Below are positions 1 to 8,639 of a stretch of 13,660 nucleotides of DNA, piece by piece; position 1 is the first letter of the stretch; each line of letters begins with the position of its first letter. Origin of the DNA: Pseudomonadota bacterium (GTDB lineage: Bacteria > Pseudomonadota > Gammaproteobacteria > Xanthomonadales > Xanthomonadaceae). The position numbers and the translations under genes are program-made. The stretch is from contig JAEXNZ010000156.1 of NCBI GenBank assembly GCA_023439425.1, positions 1 through 13,660 of the forward strand, given 5' to 3'. The notes beneath the pieces were generated by a model that saw only the letters and a list, made by a program, of their open reading frames with translations, ran no database searches and had not been told where the DNA came from.

Positions 1-14
1 ACCGTTGGTCGTGC
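1..14 (+). repeat. Partial GTAG-type REP palindrome cut by the window edge
   Basis: The first bases read ACC-GTT-GGTCGTGC, which matches the loop and right arm of the REP palindromes found intact at 3124-3148 and 3193-3217 (GACC-GTT-GGTC core). The left arm and GTAG head would lie before the window. It sits just downstream of the katG stop, as the 3193 copy sits just downstream of mutS. Only half of the element can be seen, so the call rests on that match. Confidence 0.4.
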
Positions 15-30
15 GCTCCAAACACCACGC

Positions 31-2244
<2,214 letters not shown>

Positions 2245-2311
2245 CGGTATCTACCTGTGTACTGGCGAGAGAGGGAGTGGCCTCGCGAACAAGGCGTGTG
2301 GGAGTGCCTTG

Positions 2312-2340
2312 ACGATAGTGAACGTCGGTCGATAGGTAAA
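2312..2340 (-). promoter_or_regulatory. Predicted katG promoter (-35/-10)
   Basis: Read on the minus strand: TTTACC (-35, at 2335-2340), a 17-base spacer, then TATCGT (-10, at 2312-2317). Each hexamer matches sigma-70 consensus at four of six bases, and the spacing is ideal. Transcription would start near 2305, giving a leader of about 60 bases before the katG ATG at 2244. The -35 hexamer lies inside the proximal OxyR-like site, the usual place for an activator that contacts RNA polymerase. This is a prediction from pattern only. Confidence 0.5.
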
Positions 2341-2349
2341 ATCGATTGA
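2329..2349. promoter_or_regulatory. Proximal OxyR-like operator upstream of katG
   Basis: TCGATAG, seven bases, then CGATTGA. The core fits the OxyR half-site pair ATAG-N7-CTAT with one mismatch (CGAT for CTAT). It overlaps the predicted katG -35 hexamer. Activation of katG by the LysR-type regulator OxyR under peroxide stress is well established in proteobacteria; its binding here is inferred. Confidence 0.55.
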
Positions 2350-2359
2350 TTCTTTGGTG

Positions 2360-2380
2360 TCGATAGATGGCGTCTATCGA
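2360..2380. promoter_or_regulatory. Distal OxyR-like operator, perfect palindrome
   Basis: TCGATAG, seven bases, then CTATCGA: a perfect inverted repeat with 7-bp arms that contains the OxyR pair ATAG-N7-CTAT exactly. The same TCGATAG word starts the proximal site 31 bp away. No other gene reads from this spot: the DUF937 gene converges on it from the right on the same strand and katG lies to the left. katG is therefore the likely target. Confidence 0.6.
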
Positions 2381-2383
2381 TGG

Positions 2384-2411
2384 GTGGCCGGGTCGAAAGT
2401 GACCCGGCCAC
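2384..2411 (-). terminator. GC-rich hairpin after the DUF937 gene
   Basis: GTGGCCGGGTC, a six-base loop, then GACCCGGCCAC form a perfect 11-bp stem starting 9 bases after the DUF937 stop on the minus strand. No T-tract follows, so it is not a textbook intrinsic terminator; it could stop transcription weakly or protect the mRNA 3' end. It separates the DUF937 gene from the katG operator region. Confidence 0.5.
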
Positions 2412-2419
2412 GGCGAGGC

Positions 2420-3025
2420 TCAGCGTTTGCCGAGCAGACCGAGCAGGTCGCTGGGGCCGAGCTTTCCATCGCCGTCCTGGTCCAGGACGCCGCCAAGCAG
2501 CCCCATGATGCCGCCATCGTCGGTCTGCTGACCTTCCTGGCCCAATGCCTGGCTGAGCTGGCTGGCATTGCCCTGCTGGGCAAACTGTTTGGCCAAAAAC
2601 GACATGACGATGGGGGCCAGGATCATCAGCAACTGGCCCGAACGACCACTGTCCAGGCCGGTCTTTTGACCGAGCAGCCCTGCGGCTTGCTGGGTCTGTC
2701 CACCGAATACGTGGCCCAGGATGCCGGCACCATTGGTGGCGGGCGTTGATGCGCCACCCCCGAGTACTGCGCCCAGCAGGCCACCGATATCGAGACCTCC
2801 GCCGCTACCGCCCAGATGATCCCGTTGCAGAGCATTTAGCAGCGACTGCGCTCCCTGCGGCTGGCTGGCGTTGCCGGCGAGCGCCTTCATCAGCAGGGGA
2901 ACCGCCGTGCTGAGCGCCTGTGAGGCTTGGCCTGTGTCGACGCCAAGCTGCTGGGATACGTTCTGGAGGGTAGGTCCATCCTGCAGCTGCGAAAGCAGCG
3001 AAGCACTGAGCGATTGCGTATTCAC
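2420..3025 (-). CDS. DUF937 family protein with C-terminal EF-hand-like loop
   Basis: A 201-aa protein of unknown function, rich in Gly, Gln and Leu, resembling the DUF937 (YidB-like) family. The N-terminal half is helical (LLSQLQDG, TLQNVSQQLGVD). Glycine-rich stretches around residues 71-125 alternate with a hydrophobic segment near 131-146 (LLMILAPIVMSFLAKQF). Residues 182-193 (DQDGDGKLGPSD) fit a 12-residue EF-hand loop with Asp at positions 1, 3, 5 and 12, so calcium or magnesium binding is plausible. There is no signal peptide. I chose the GTG start at 3025 because AAGGAG lies exactly 6 bases upstream; an in-frame GTG at 3103 would add 26 residues without that site. It lies between mutS and katG on the same strand, but the REP cluster upstream and the hairpin downstream suggest it is transcribed alone. 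Confidence 0.85.
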   Translation of the reverse strand: MNTQSLSASLLSQLQDGPTLQNVSQQLGVDTGQASQALSTAVPLLMKALAGNASQPQGAQSLLNALQRDHLGGSGGGLDIGGLLGAVLGGGASTPATNGAGILGHVFGGQTQQAAGLLGQKTGLDSGRSGQLLMILAPIVMSFLAKQFAQQGNASQLSQALGQEGQQTDDGGIMGLLGGVLDQDGDGKLGPSDLLGLLGKR

Positions 3026-3031
3026 GATCGA

Positions 3032-3037
3032 CTCCTT
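3032..3037 (-). promoter_or_regulatory. Strong Shine-Dalgarno of the DUF937 gene
   Basis: AAGGAG on the minus strand, 6 bases before the GTG at 3025. It decides the start codon over the longer reading frame that begins at 3103. Confidence 0.75.
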
Positions 3038-3107
3038 GGGTCCAGGGGTGGGGGACCGGCGGAGCATAACGCCGCGTATACGAAGACCATGCGAAGGCTT
3101 CACGCGC

Positions 3108-3122
3108 CCGGCCGCTGGCCGG
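3108..3122. repeat. REP-like palindrome without GTAG head
   Basis: CCGGCC-GCT-GGCCGG, a 6-bp stem with a three-base loop, one base away from the GTAG palindrome at 3124-3148. A GGCC-GCT-GGCC core is a common REP variant in Stenotrophomonas as I recall. There is no GTAG head, so it may be a decayed copy or the partner arm of a dimer. Confidence 0.5.
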
Positions 3123-3123
3123 C

Positions 3124-3148
3124 CACCCGACCAACGGTCGGGTGCTAC
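3124..3148 (-). repeat. GTAG-headed REP (SMAG-like) palindrome
   Basis: On the minus strand: GTAG, then CACCCGACC, loop GTT, then GGTCGGGTG, a perfect 9-bp stem. The GTAG head, stem and GTT loop are typical of the REP elements scattered between genes in Stenotrophomonas maltophilia. It faces away from the copy at 3193-3217; the two GTAG heads are separated by 44 bp. Confidence 0.8.
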
Positions 3149-3192
3149 CGTGCCGCTTGGCAGGTCACGGCCGTGGGTTGCATGGTCCGGCG

Positions 3193-3217
3193 GTAGGTCA
3201 CGACCGTTGGTCGTGAC
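3193..3217 (+). repeat. GTAG-headed REP (SMAG-like) palindrome next to the mutS stop
   Basis: On the plus strand: GTAG, GTCACGACC, loop GTT, GGTCGTGAC, again a perfect 9-bp stem with the same loop as the 3124-3148 copy but a different outer stem. It ends one base from the mutS stop codon, so the mutS mRNA carries this hairpin immediately after its last codon. It may act as a 3'-end stabiliser or a weak terminator. Confidence 0.8.
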
Positions 3218-3218
3218 G

Positions 3219-5807
3219 TCACAACAATCCCTTCAACCGGTACAACGCCTCCAGCGCCTGCTTCGGGGTCAGCTCATCCGGATCAATCGCCGCCAGCGCC
3301 TCCTGCGCCTTGCTCGACGGCGCGGTAAACAACCCGAACTGCTGCGGCGCATCCAGGGCCTGCGGAGCCATGGTGGCGGCCACGGTCTCGCCGCCGCGCT
3401 GTTCCAACTCGGCCAGCCGCCGCCGCGCCTGCGCCACGGTGGCACGCGGCAGGCCCGCCAGTGCGGCCACCTGCAGGCCGAAACTGCGGTTGGCCGGGCC
3501 ATCCTTCACTGCGTGCATGAACACCAGCTGCTCGCCGTGCTCCACCGCATCCAGATGCACGTTCGCAATGCCGCTGGCACCGCCTTCATGCTGCTCGTCG
3601 GCCAGCGCGGTCAACTCGAAATAGTGCGTGGCAAACAGGGTGTAGCAGCGGTTCTGGTACGCCAGGTGGCGCGCCACGGCATCGGCCAGGGCGAGGCCGT
3701 CATAGGTCGAGGTACCGCGCCCGATCTCGTCCATCAGCACCAGCGAATGCTCGGTCGCGTGATGCAGGATGTAGCTGGTTTCAGACATCTCCACCATGAA
3801 GGTGGACTGCCCACGCGCGAGGTCGTCGCCCGCGCCGATGCGGGTCAGAATGCGGTCGATCGGGCCGATCACGGCGCGGCTGGCCGGCACGAAGCTGCCG
3901 ATATGCGCCAGCAACACGATCAGCGCGTTCTGGCGCATGTAGGTGGACTTACCGCCCATGTTCGGGCCGGTGATCACCAGCATGCGGCGGTCCGGATGCA
4001 GGTCCAGGTCGTTCGGCTCGAACGGCTGTTCGCGCACCGCTTCCACAACCGGGTGGCGGCCGCGTTCGATGCGCAGGCACGGGGCGGTTTCCAGTTCTGG
4101 CCGTGCCCAGTCCAGTGCCTGCGCGCGTTCGGCGAACGCGGCCAGCACATCCAGCTCGCTGAGTGCGGCGGCGCATTGCTTGAGGGGCTCCAGATTCGCG
4201 CCCAGCGTGTCCAGCAGTTGTTCGTACAACAGCTTCTCGCGCGACAGTGAACGCTCGCGCGCTGACAGCACCTTGTCCTCGAAGGACTTCAATTCTTCGG
4301 TGATGTAGCGCTCGGCATTGGTCAGGGTCTGGCGACGCGTGTAATGCACGGGTGCCTTGTCCGACTGCCCCTTGCTGATTTCAATGTAGTAACCATGCAC
4401 GCGGTTGTAGCCGACTTTCAGCGTGGCGATGCCACTGCTGGCGCGCTCGCGTTGTTCCAGGTCGATCAGGAACTGATCGGCGTTGGTGGACAGGCGCCGC
4501 AGTTCATCCAGCTCGGCATCGAAGCCTTCGGCAATCACGCCACCATCGCTGAGCTTCAGTGGCGGCGTCGGTGCAACCGCAGTTGCCAGCAGGTGCGCGC
4601 TTTCGTCGTGCTCGCCCAACGAGGCATGCAGCGCCTGCAGGCGAGGGGAGTCCAGCCTGGCCAGTACCGTGCGAACTTCCGGCAGCAACGCCAGACCATC
4701 ACGCAAGGTGGAGAAGTCACGCGGGCGCGCCGAGCGCAATGCCACACGGGTAAGAATGCGTTCGAGGTCGCCAAGCGCACGGAAGGCATCGCGCACGTCG
4801 CCGTCCGCACCGCGATCAATCAGCGTGGCCACCGCGTCGTGGCGCTGCACCAGCACCTCGCGCAGGCGCAGCGGACGATGCAGCCAGCGGCGCAGCAGAC
4901 GGCCGCCCATCGGCGTCACCGTGGTATCGAGCACGCCGAGCAGGGTGTTACGGGTGTCGCCATCGACGCGCGTATCCAGTTCCAGATGGCGGCGCGTGGC
5001 CGCGTTCATGGCAATGGCTTCGCTGGCGGTTTCGGTGGCAATCGCGGTCAGATGCGGCAGGCGCTGCTTCTGGGTTTCTTCCACATAACCGAGCAGGGCA
5101 CCGGCGGCCGCGGTGGCACGCGGCTTGTCGTCGATGCCGAAGCCGGTCAGGTGGTGCAGCTTGAAGAAGTTCAGCAGCTGGCGACGGCCACTGTCGGCGT
5201 CGAACAGCCACGGCGCGCGGCGGCGGATGCCGCTGCGGTGCTTCAGGAATTCCGGCCAGTTCTCTTCGTCCGGTACCAGCAGTTCGGCCGGCTCCAGGCG
5301 GGCCAGTTCGGCTTCCAGGGCGTCGTCGGTATCGACCTCGTTGACCAGGAAGCGGCCGCCGGCCAGATCGGCCCAGGCCAGCCCGTAGCCCTGCTTGCTG
5401 CGCGACAGTGCCATCAGCAGGGTGTCGCGACGCTCGTCCAGCAGTGCTTCGTCGGTCACCGTGCCCGGGGTGACAATCCGCACCACCTTGCGTTCCACCA
5501 GCCCCTTGGCCAGGGCCGGGTCGCCGATCTGTTCGCAGATCGCCACCGATTCACCCAGCGCTACCAGCCGTGCCAGATAGCCTTCATAGGCATGCACCGG
5601 CACGCCGGCCATCGGAATCGGCGCGCCGCCCGAGCTGCCGCGCTGGGTCAGGGTGATATCCAGCAGCCGCGCCGCCTTGCGTGCGTCGTCGTAGAACAGC
5701 TCGTAGAAGTCCCCCATCCGGAAGAACAGCAGCAGGTCCGGGTAGTCGGACTTGGCTGCGAAGAACTGCTTCATCAGCGGGGTGTGTTCAACGGGCTTCT
5801 GGGTCAC
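3219..5807 (-). CDS. mutS: DNA mismatch repair ATPase MutS
   Basis: Recognises base mismatches and small loops as a dimer and, using ATP, recruits MutL to start strand-specific repair; cytoplasmic. With the start at 5807 the protein is 862 aa, close to E. coli MutS (853). Visible features: the mismatch-reading Phe-X-Glu (FYE, residues 34-36), Walker A GPNMGGKST at 614-622, Walker B LVLMDEIGRG with Asp693-Glu694, and the following STYDG. The Walker positions coincide with E. coli numbering, which supports the GTG at 5807 (MTQKPVEHTPLMKQFF). The open frame extends to a GTG at 5870, adding 21 residues not typical of the family. No partner repair gene adjoins it. A REP palindrome follows the stop by one base. 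Confidence 0.97.
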   Translation of the reverse strand: MTQKPVEHTPLMKQFFAAKSDYPDLLLFFRMGDFYELFYDDARKAARLLDITLTQRGSSGGAPIPMAGVPVHAYEGYLARLVALGESVAICEQIGDPALAKGLVERKVVRIVTPGTVTDEALLDERRDTLLMALSRSKQGYGLAWADLAGGRFLVNEVDTDDALEAELARLEPAELLVPDEENWPEFLKHRSGIRRRAPWLFDADSGRRQLLNFFKLHHLTGFGIDDKPRATAAAGALLGYVEETQKQRLPHLTAIATETASEAIAMNAATRRHLELDTRVDGDTRNTLLGVLDTTVTPMGGRLLRRWLHRPLRLREVLVQRHDAVATLIDRGADGDVRDAFRALGDLERILTRVALRSARPRDFSTLRDGLALLPEVRTVLARLDSPRLQALHASLGEHDESAHLLATAVAPTPPLKLSDGGVIAEGFDAELDELRRLSTNADQFLIDLEQRERASSGIATLKVGYNRVHGYYIEISKGQSDKAPVHYTRRQTLTNAERYITEELKSFEDKVLSARERSLSREKLLYEQLLDTLGANLEPLKQCAAALSELDVLAAFAERAQALDWARPELETAPCLRIERGRHPVVEAVREQPFEPNDLDLHPDRRMLVITGPNMGGKSTYMRQNALIVLLAHIGSFVPASRAVIGPIDRILTRIGAGDDLARGQSTFMVEMSETSYILHHATEHSLVLMDEIGRGTSTYDGLALADAVARHLAYQNRCYTLFATHYFELTALADEQHEGGASGIANVHLDAVEHGEQLVFMHAVKDGPANRSFGLQVAALAGLPRATVAQARRRLAELEQRGGETVAATMAPQALDAPQQFGLFTAPSSKAQEALAAIDPDELTPKQALEALYRLKGLL

Positions 5808-5927
5808 GCGGGGTCCATCGGGGCAGGCTGGAACGCCTATTGTATCGGCAGGCACTCGGAATTCAGGCACTCCTGTGGTGCCGATTCCGGCTCATAACTG
5901 GCAGCGGTTAAACCTCCCAGACACAGC

Positions 5928-5953
5928 AAAAAGGCCACCCGAGGGTGGCCTTT
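5928..5953 (-). terminator. Bidirectional terminator-like hairpin upstream of mutS
   Basis: AAAGGCCACC, loop CGAG, GGTGGCCTTT: a 10-bp stem flanked by an A-run on the left (five A at 5928-5932) and TTT on the right. On the minus strand the stem is followed by TTTTT, a good intrinsic terminator for transcription coming from the right (the gene ending at 6089). On the plus strand the T-run is short and no gene leads into it. It insulates mutS from the AT-richer region. Confidence 0.8.
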
Positions 5954-6088
5954 CTGTTACAGAATTTACTTTTGCAGCATGGCCCTGGAGGCCGTCGCGG
6001 GGTACTGGTGCTGCTCCAGAACTCCCACCAAGTGGACGCACTGTATCGCAATGGTTTTGTCAGGTCAAACCGGTTCAGTTACCGGGTT
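5954..6088. other. Non-coding stretch between hairpin and PemK/MazF-like gene
   Basis: No convincing coding sequence. It contains one copy (5959-5969) of the 11-base word that recurs at the start of the neighbouring gene. It could be the 3' untranslated region of the gene ending at 6089, or flanking DNA of an insertion. Confidence 0.4.
5959..5969. repeat. Direct repeat, left copy (ACAGAATTTAC)
   Basis: Identical to 7110-7120 over 11 bases, with GT two bases upstream in both copies. The pair brackets the PemK/MazF-like gene. It could be a target duplication or attachment site; chance is also possible for an 11-mer in AT-rich DNA. Confidence 0.4.
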
Positions 6089-7111
6089 CTATCTCCCATC
6101 GCCTCCATCGTACAGTTCCTTCAATGTGTTCACCTCGCTCAGAAGGTCCAAGTTCATGGCTTTGGCCCACATGTCGGCAACTTCCTTGCACAGCCGGAGG
6201 TGTTCGGCTTCCGTCTGCAAGGCCAGGGTCTGAGCTTCCAGGGCAGTCACCCGGTCTGTAAGTGGCTCCAGCGCGAGGATCCTTGCCTTTGCATTGGTGA
6301 TGGAAGACTGGTTTTCATAGTAATCACGCACGCCGATTGAATGAAGAAGCGCTTCCTTCAGTGAGCGCATCTCGGTGCTCGAAAGCGATACGCTGTAGTT
6401 GGTATCACGGCCGGATCGAATGCCGTTACGGCCCTGGAAGTACGAAACCGGTGGCAAGACACGACGGGTAGATACGGTTTCGATCATGCTGGCAATCGCC
6501 CAGCTTCGCTTGCCTGAATTGCCATAGAATTTGAGTTGGTTGAGTGTCGCTTGTGATAGTTCGAACGTGGTTTTGTCCGTTGACGCTGGCTCCTGCGAGG
6601 TGATGGGAACCACTTGCAGCGTAGATCGGCGGGAGATGCTTACCACGACGGCCAAGCGGCGTTTATGCATCTCGCCGTTCTGGATGGTGTCGCTGTATCG
6701 CTTGTTTGAGCGAAGCTCGCCATCGCTCCGTCCAATGGCCTGCTCATGGCCATAGTCAACCTCCACCAGATTGCCAACGCGAATGACGCGCTGAACAGTG
6801 CGCCCCTTACCCTTTCTTAGGCTTTGGTAAAGGTATTCCGTGATGCCAGAGCCAGGAGGGCACTCGAGCACCACGTTGAAAGCGGCACCGCTGGTTTCTG
6901 TGGGGAGTGTCCTTTCAACCGAGCGTACAATCCACTGGTATTCGGAGTGCGCGGTGAACTTCTTGATGAAGTAAATTGTGCTGTCCTGCTCGCTTCGGGG
7001 AAGCAGTACTTCAGAGACTCCGTCAAGGGACTCGGTGCCGAGCAAATGAAGAACTTCATTCCCGGATTGGTCTAGCGTGCGCTCAAAGTAAGTGACAACA
7101 ATGTTGGTCAC
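6089..7111 (-). CDS. Multidomain protein with central PemK/MazF-like toxin domain
   Basis: A 340-aa cytoplasmic protein. Residues 112-222 resemble the PemK/MazF fold: GNLVEVDYG (113-121), then KRRLAVVVS (150-158) where MazF has its RPAVVL strand, VVPITSQ (167-173) where MazF has its catalytic Thr, and a last segment SWAIASMIETVSTRRV (203-218). MazF proteins are usually about 110 aa and cut mRNA; this one adds about 110 residues in front (beta-rich, no family recognised) and about 115 behind, ending in a predicted coiled coil (about 272-335). There is no adjacent antitoxin gene on either side. The start is GTG, the only start after an upstream in-frame stop, with AGG 8 bases before it. Base composition is visibly less GC-rich than its neighbours, suggesting transfer. 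RNase activity is inferred, not shown; it could instead be a non-toxic RNA-binding relative. Confidence 0.75.
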   Translation of the reverse strand: MTNIVVTYFERTLDQSGNEVLHLLGTESLDGVSEVLLPRSEQDSTIYFIKKFTAHSEYQWIVRSVERTLPTETSGAAFNVVLECPPGSGITEYLYQSLRKGKGRTVQRVIRVGNLVEVDYGHEQAIGRSDGELRSNKRYSDTIQNGEMHKRRLAVVVSISRRSTLQVVPITSQEPASTDKTTFELSQATLNQLKFYGNSGKRSWAIASMIETVSTRRVLPPVSYFQGRNGIRSGRDTNYSVSLSSTEMRSLKEALLHSIGVRDYYENQSSITNAKARILALEPLTDRVTALEAQTLALQTEAEHLRLCKEVADMWAKAMNLDLLSEVNTLKELYDGGDGR

Positions 7112-7120
7112 AGAATTTAC
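7110..7120. repeat. Direct repeat, right copy (ACAGAATTTAC)
   Basis: Identical to 5959-5969. It overlaps the GTG start codon of the PemK/MazF-like gene and the bases between start and ribosome-binding site, so if the repeat marks an insertion junction, the gene begins exactly at its edge. Confidence 0.4.
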
Positions 7121-7418
7121 CTGATATCCGACGTGTCAAGGTTCAGCCCAGCGTCGCAATTGTTTTCTCGATTCTCCGTCTATAAAGACCCGGGGCCCAT
7201 CACTCACGTACAGCCTGTAAGGAGGGGAGCTGGTCCGGGTATGCCGGACCACCTTATCGACGCACGCCGTTGATTCAAAGAGGCAATCCCGTCATCCCTG
7301 GCCGGGAACAGCCTGCTGCAGGTAAAGCCCCACCCGAGTCCGGGGTGCATGCACATATGGGAATACCCAACCGTTATTTTAATGCGGCGGCGCGACATGA
7401 AAGAGTGGGCTCCTGTTC
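7121..7418. other. Intergenic region between divergent genes, with hairpins
   Basis: About 300 bases without a convincing gene between the minus-strand PemK/MazF-like gene and the plus-strand OsmC-like gene, so it should hold both promoters. I found no clear -35/-10 pair. It contains a strong hairpin at 7218-7257, a GTCT-ATAA-AGAC palindrome near 7180, a weaker GC stem near 7330-7346 and the palindrome GTGCATGCAC near 7345-7354. The AT-rich TTATTTTAAT around 7374-7383 may be a -10 region for the plus-strand genes. Confidence 0.4.
7218..7257. other. Structured element: nested hairpin holding an SD-like purine run
   Basis: TGGTCCGG (7231-7238), loop GTATG, CCGGACCA (7244-7251) make a perfect 8-bp stem. 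Outside it TAAGG (7218-7222) pairs with CCTTA (7253-7257), leaving the purine-rich AGGGGAGC as a one-sided bulge. It could be a transcript leader structure or small-RNA domain. No known riboswitch consensus was recognised. Confidence 0.4.
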
Positions 7419-8639
7419 ATGATCGCCTTCGGAGCCCGCCTGCCCATGTCCGCCGTCCGTTCTGCAGCTCCCGCCAAAGTCATTGGCGCGACCGCGTTGT
7501 CTGCCCTGCTGTTGCTCGCCGCCCCCTTGGCCTTCTCAGCCGAAGGCACGGCTTCGCCGCTGCGCGACTACCTCACGGCCAAGCAGGCCGCGATCCAGAC
7601 CCAGCAGGCGCAACCCGGCGTCCCCACCGCGATCCACGCCAAGGTGACCGCGGAAAGCCGCTCGGGCGTTCGCCGCCTGCGCATCGGGGAAACCGGCGAG
7701 TTCCAGTACATCAGTGACAGCGGCCGCAACTACGCCGGTTACAACCTGGGGGCGGGTTCCTGGGATTCGCTGGTGGGCACGCTGGCGAGTGCCGTGGCCG
7801 ACGAATACGTGGTGCAGGCGGCGGTGCAGGGCCTGCCACTGGATGGCCTGGATGTGGTGTTCACCAGCATTCCGGAACGCAAGAGCGAGACCCTGGCATA
7901 TCCGAACAATCTCTCTTATGTGGCCTATATCGATTCGCCGGCCACGGAGGCGCAGCTGCAGGCACTGAAGCGTGCCGTGCATGAAAACTCCTCAGCCATT
8001 GATCTGGTTACCAAGCCGCATCAGGTCAGTCATGCAGAGGTGGACTACATCCAGAGCCCGGCAACGCGCGATCCGAAACTTCCGCCTGGCCTGCGCGACT
8101 TTATCACCGAGGAAAAGCGTCCGGCCGTGCTGGCACGGCAGGTGAAGCCAGCGGACGGGAAGAAGAAGCCTTCCGAGCCTGAAACCCTGGTCGCGCGCGC
8201 CCACGTCGAACCGCGCACCGGTCTGCGTCGCGTGTTCCTCGGCAAAGACGGTTACCACCAGCAACTGCACGACAGCGCCCCCGGTCTACTGGGCTACGGG
8301 CTGGCACCGACCGTGGAAGAACACCTGCTCGGCGTGACCGGTACCTGCCTGACCCACATCTTCGAGGTGCAGGCCGCATCGCGGAACGTGCTGCTGGACT
8401 CGCTGGAACTCACCGTCGATGGCCAGCTGAGCCCGCGTTTCGGCAGTAACGTCACGTCGCCTGCGCGCTTCAGCGACATCCGTTACAAGGTACGCATTGA
8501 ATCGCCGGCGTCGGCACAGGAGATCGATGCCCTGCGTCAGTCCGTGGAAGCCACGTGCCCGCTCTACAACCTGGTGAAGGACGAGCAGAAGCTGGAAGGC
8601 CGCATCGTGCGAGGCGCGTATGCAGAAGCTGCGCAGTAA
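7419..8639 (+). CDS. Exported protein with two OsmC-like domains
   Basis: A 406-aa protein with a Sec-type signal peptide (hydrophobic VIGATALSALLLLAAPLAF, likely cut after FSA near residue 41), so periplasmic or surface-bound. The mature part is an internal duplication, each half starting with a similar motif: LRDYLTAKQ at 48 and LRDFITEEK at 225. The second half reads like OsmC/Ohr: EHLLGVTGTCLTHIFEVQAA (301-320), a LDSLELTVDG strand, an IRYKVRIESP strand, then EATCPLYNLV (377-386). Its Cys310 and Cys380 match the OsmC peroxidatic pair. The first half keeps the layout but has SAVADEY and NSSAIDLV there, with no cysteine. OsmC proteins reduce organic peroxides and are normally cytoplasmic and single-domain. 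An ATG at 7446 (GGAG 11 bases upstream) is an equally possible start. It overlaps the receptor gene by 20 bp. Confidence 0.8.
   Translation: MIAFGARLPMSAVRSAAPAKVIGATALSALLLLAAPLAFSAEGTASPLRDYLTAKQAAIQTQQAQPGVPTAIHAKVTAESRSGVRRLRIGETGEFQYISDSGRNYAGYNLGAGSWDSLVGTLASAVADEYVVQAAVQGLPLDGLDVVFTSIPERKSETLAYPNNLSYVAYIDSPATEAQLQALKRAVHENSSAIDLVTKPHQVSHAEVDYIQSPATRDPKLPPGLRDFITEEKRPAVLARQVKPADGKKKPSEPETLVARAHVEPRTGLRRVFLGKDGYHQQLHDSAPGLLGYGLAPTVEEHLLGVTGTCLTHIFEVQAASRNVLLDSLELTVDGQLSPRFGSNVTSPARFSDIRYKVRIESPASAQEIDALRQSVEATCPLYNLVKDEQKLEGRIVRGAYAEAAQ
8611..8614 (+). promoter_or_regulatory. Shine-Dalgarno of the TonB-dependent receptor gene
   Basis: GAGG, 5 bases before the ATG at 8620, inside the end of the OsmC-like gene. 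It supports the 8620 start over the in-frame ATG at 8659 and suggests translational coupling of the two genes. Confidence 0.65.

Noticed and set aside
2315..2329. A third OxyR-like site (ATAG-N7-CGGT)
   Set aside because: Two mismatches in one half-site and overlap with the predicted -10 box; its spacing from the neighbouring site (17 bp) fits neither OxyR arrangement.
4344..5897. Plus-strand open frame of 517 codons opposite mutS
   Set aside because: Antisense shadow of mutS with low-complexity Arg/Gln/Ala-rich translation and no domain.
7124..7142. Minus-strand TTGACA near 7136 as a promoter of the PemK/MazF-like gene
   Set aside because: At normal spacing the -10 would fall on the start codon, and no good -10 hexamer is there; it would require transcription to begin inside the gene.
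7204..7398. 64-codon minus-strand frame upstream of the PemK/MazF-like gene, considered as an antitoxin
   Set aside because: No ribosome-binding site, and a composition unlike known MazE-type antitoxins; it also covers the hairpin region. Probably non-coding.
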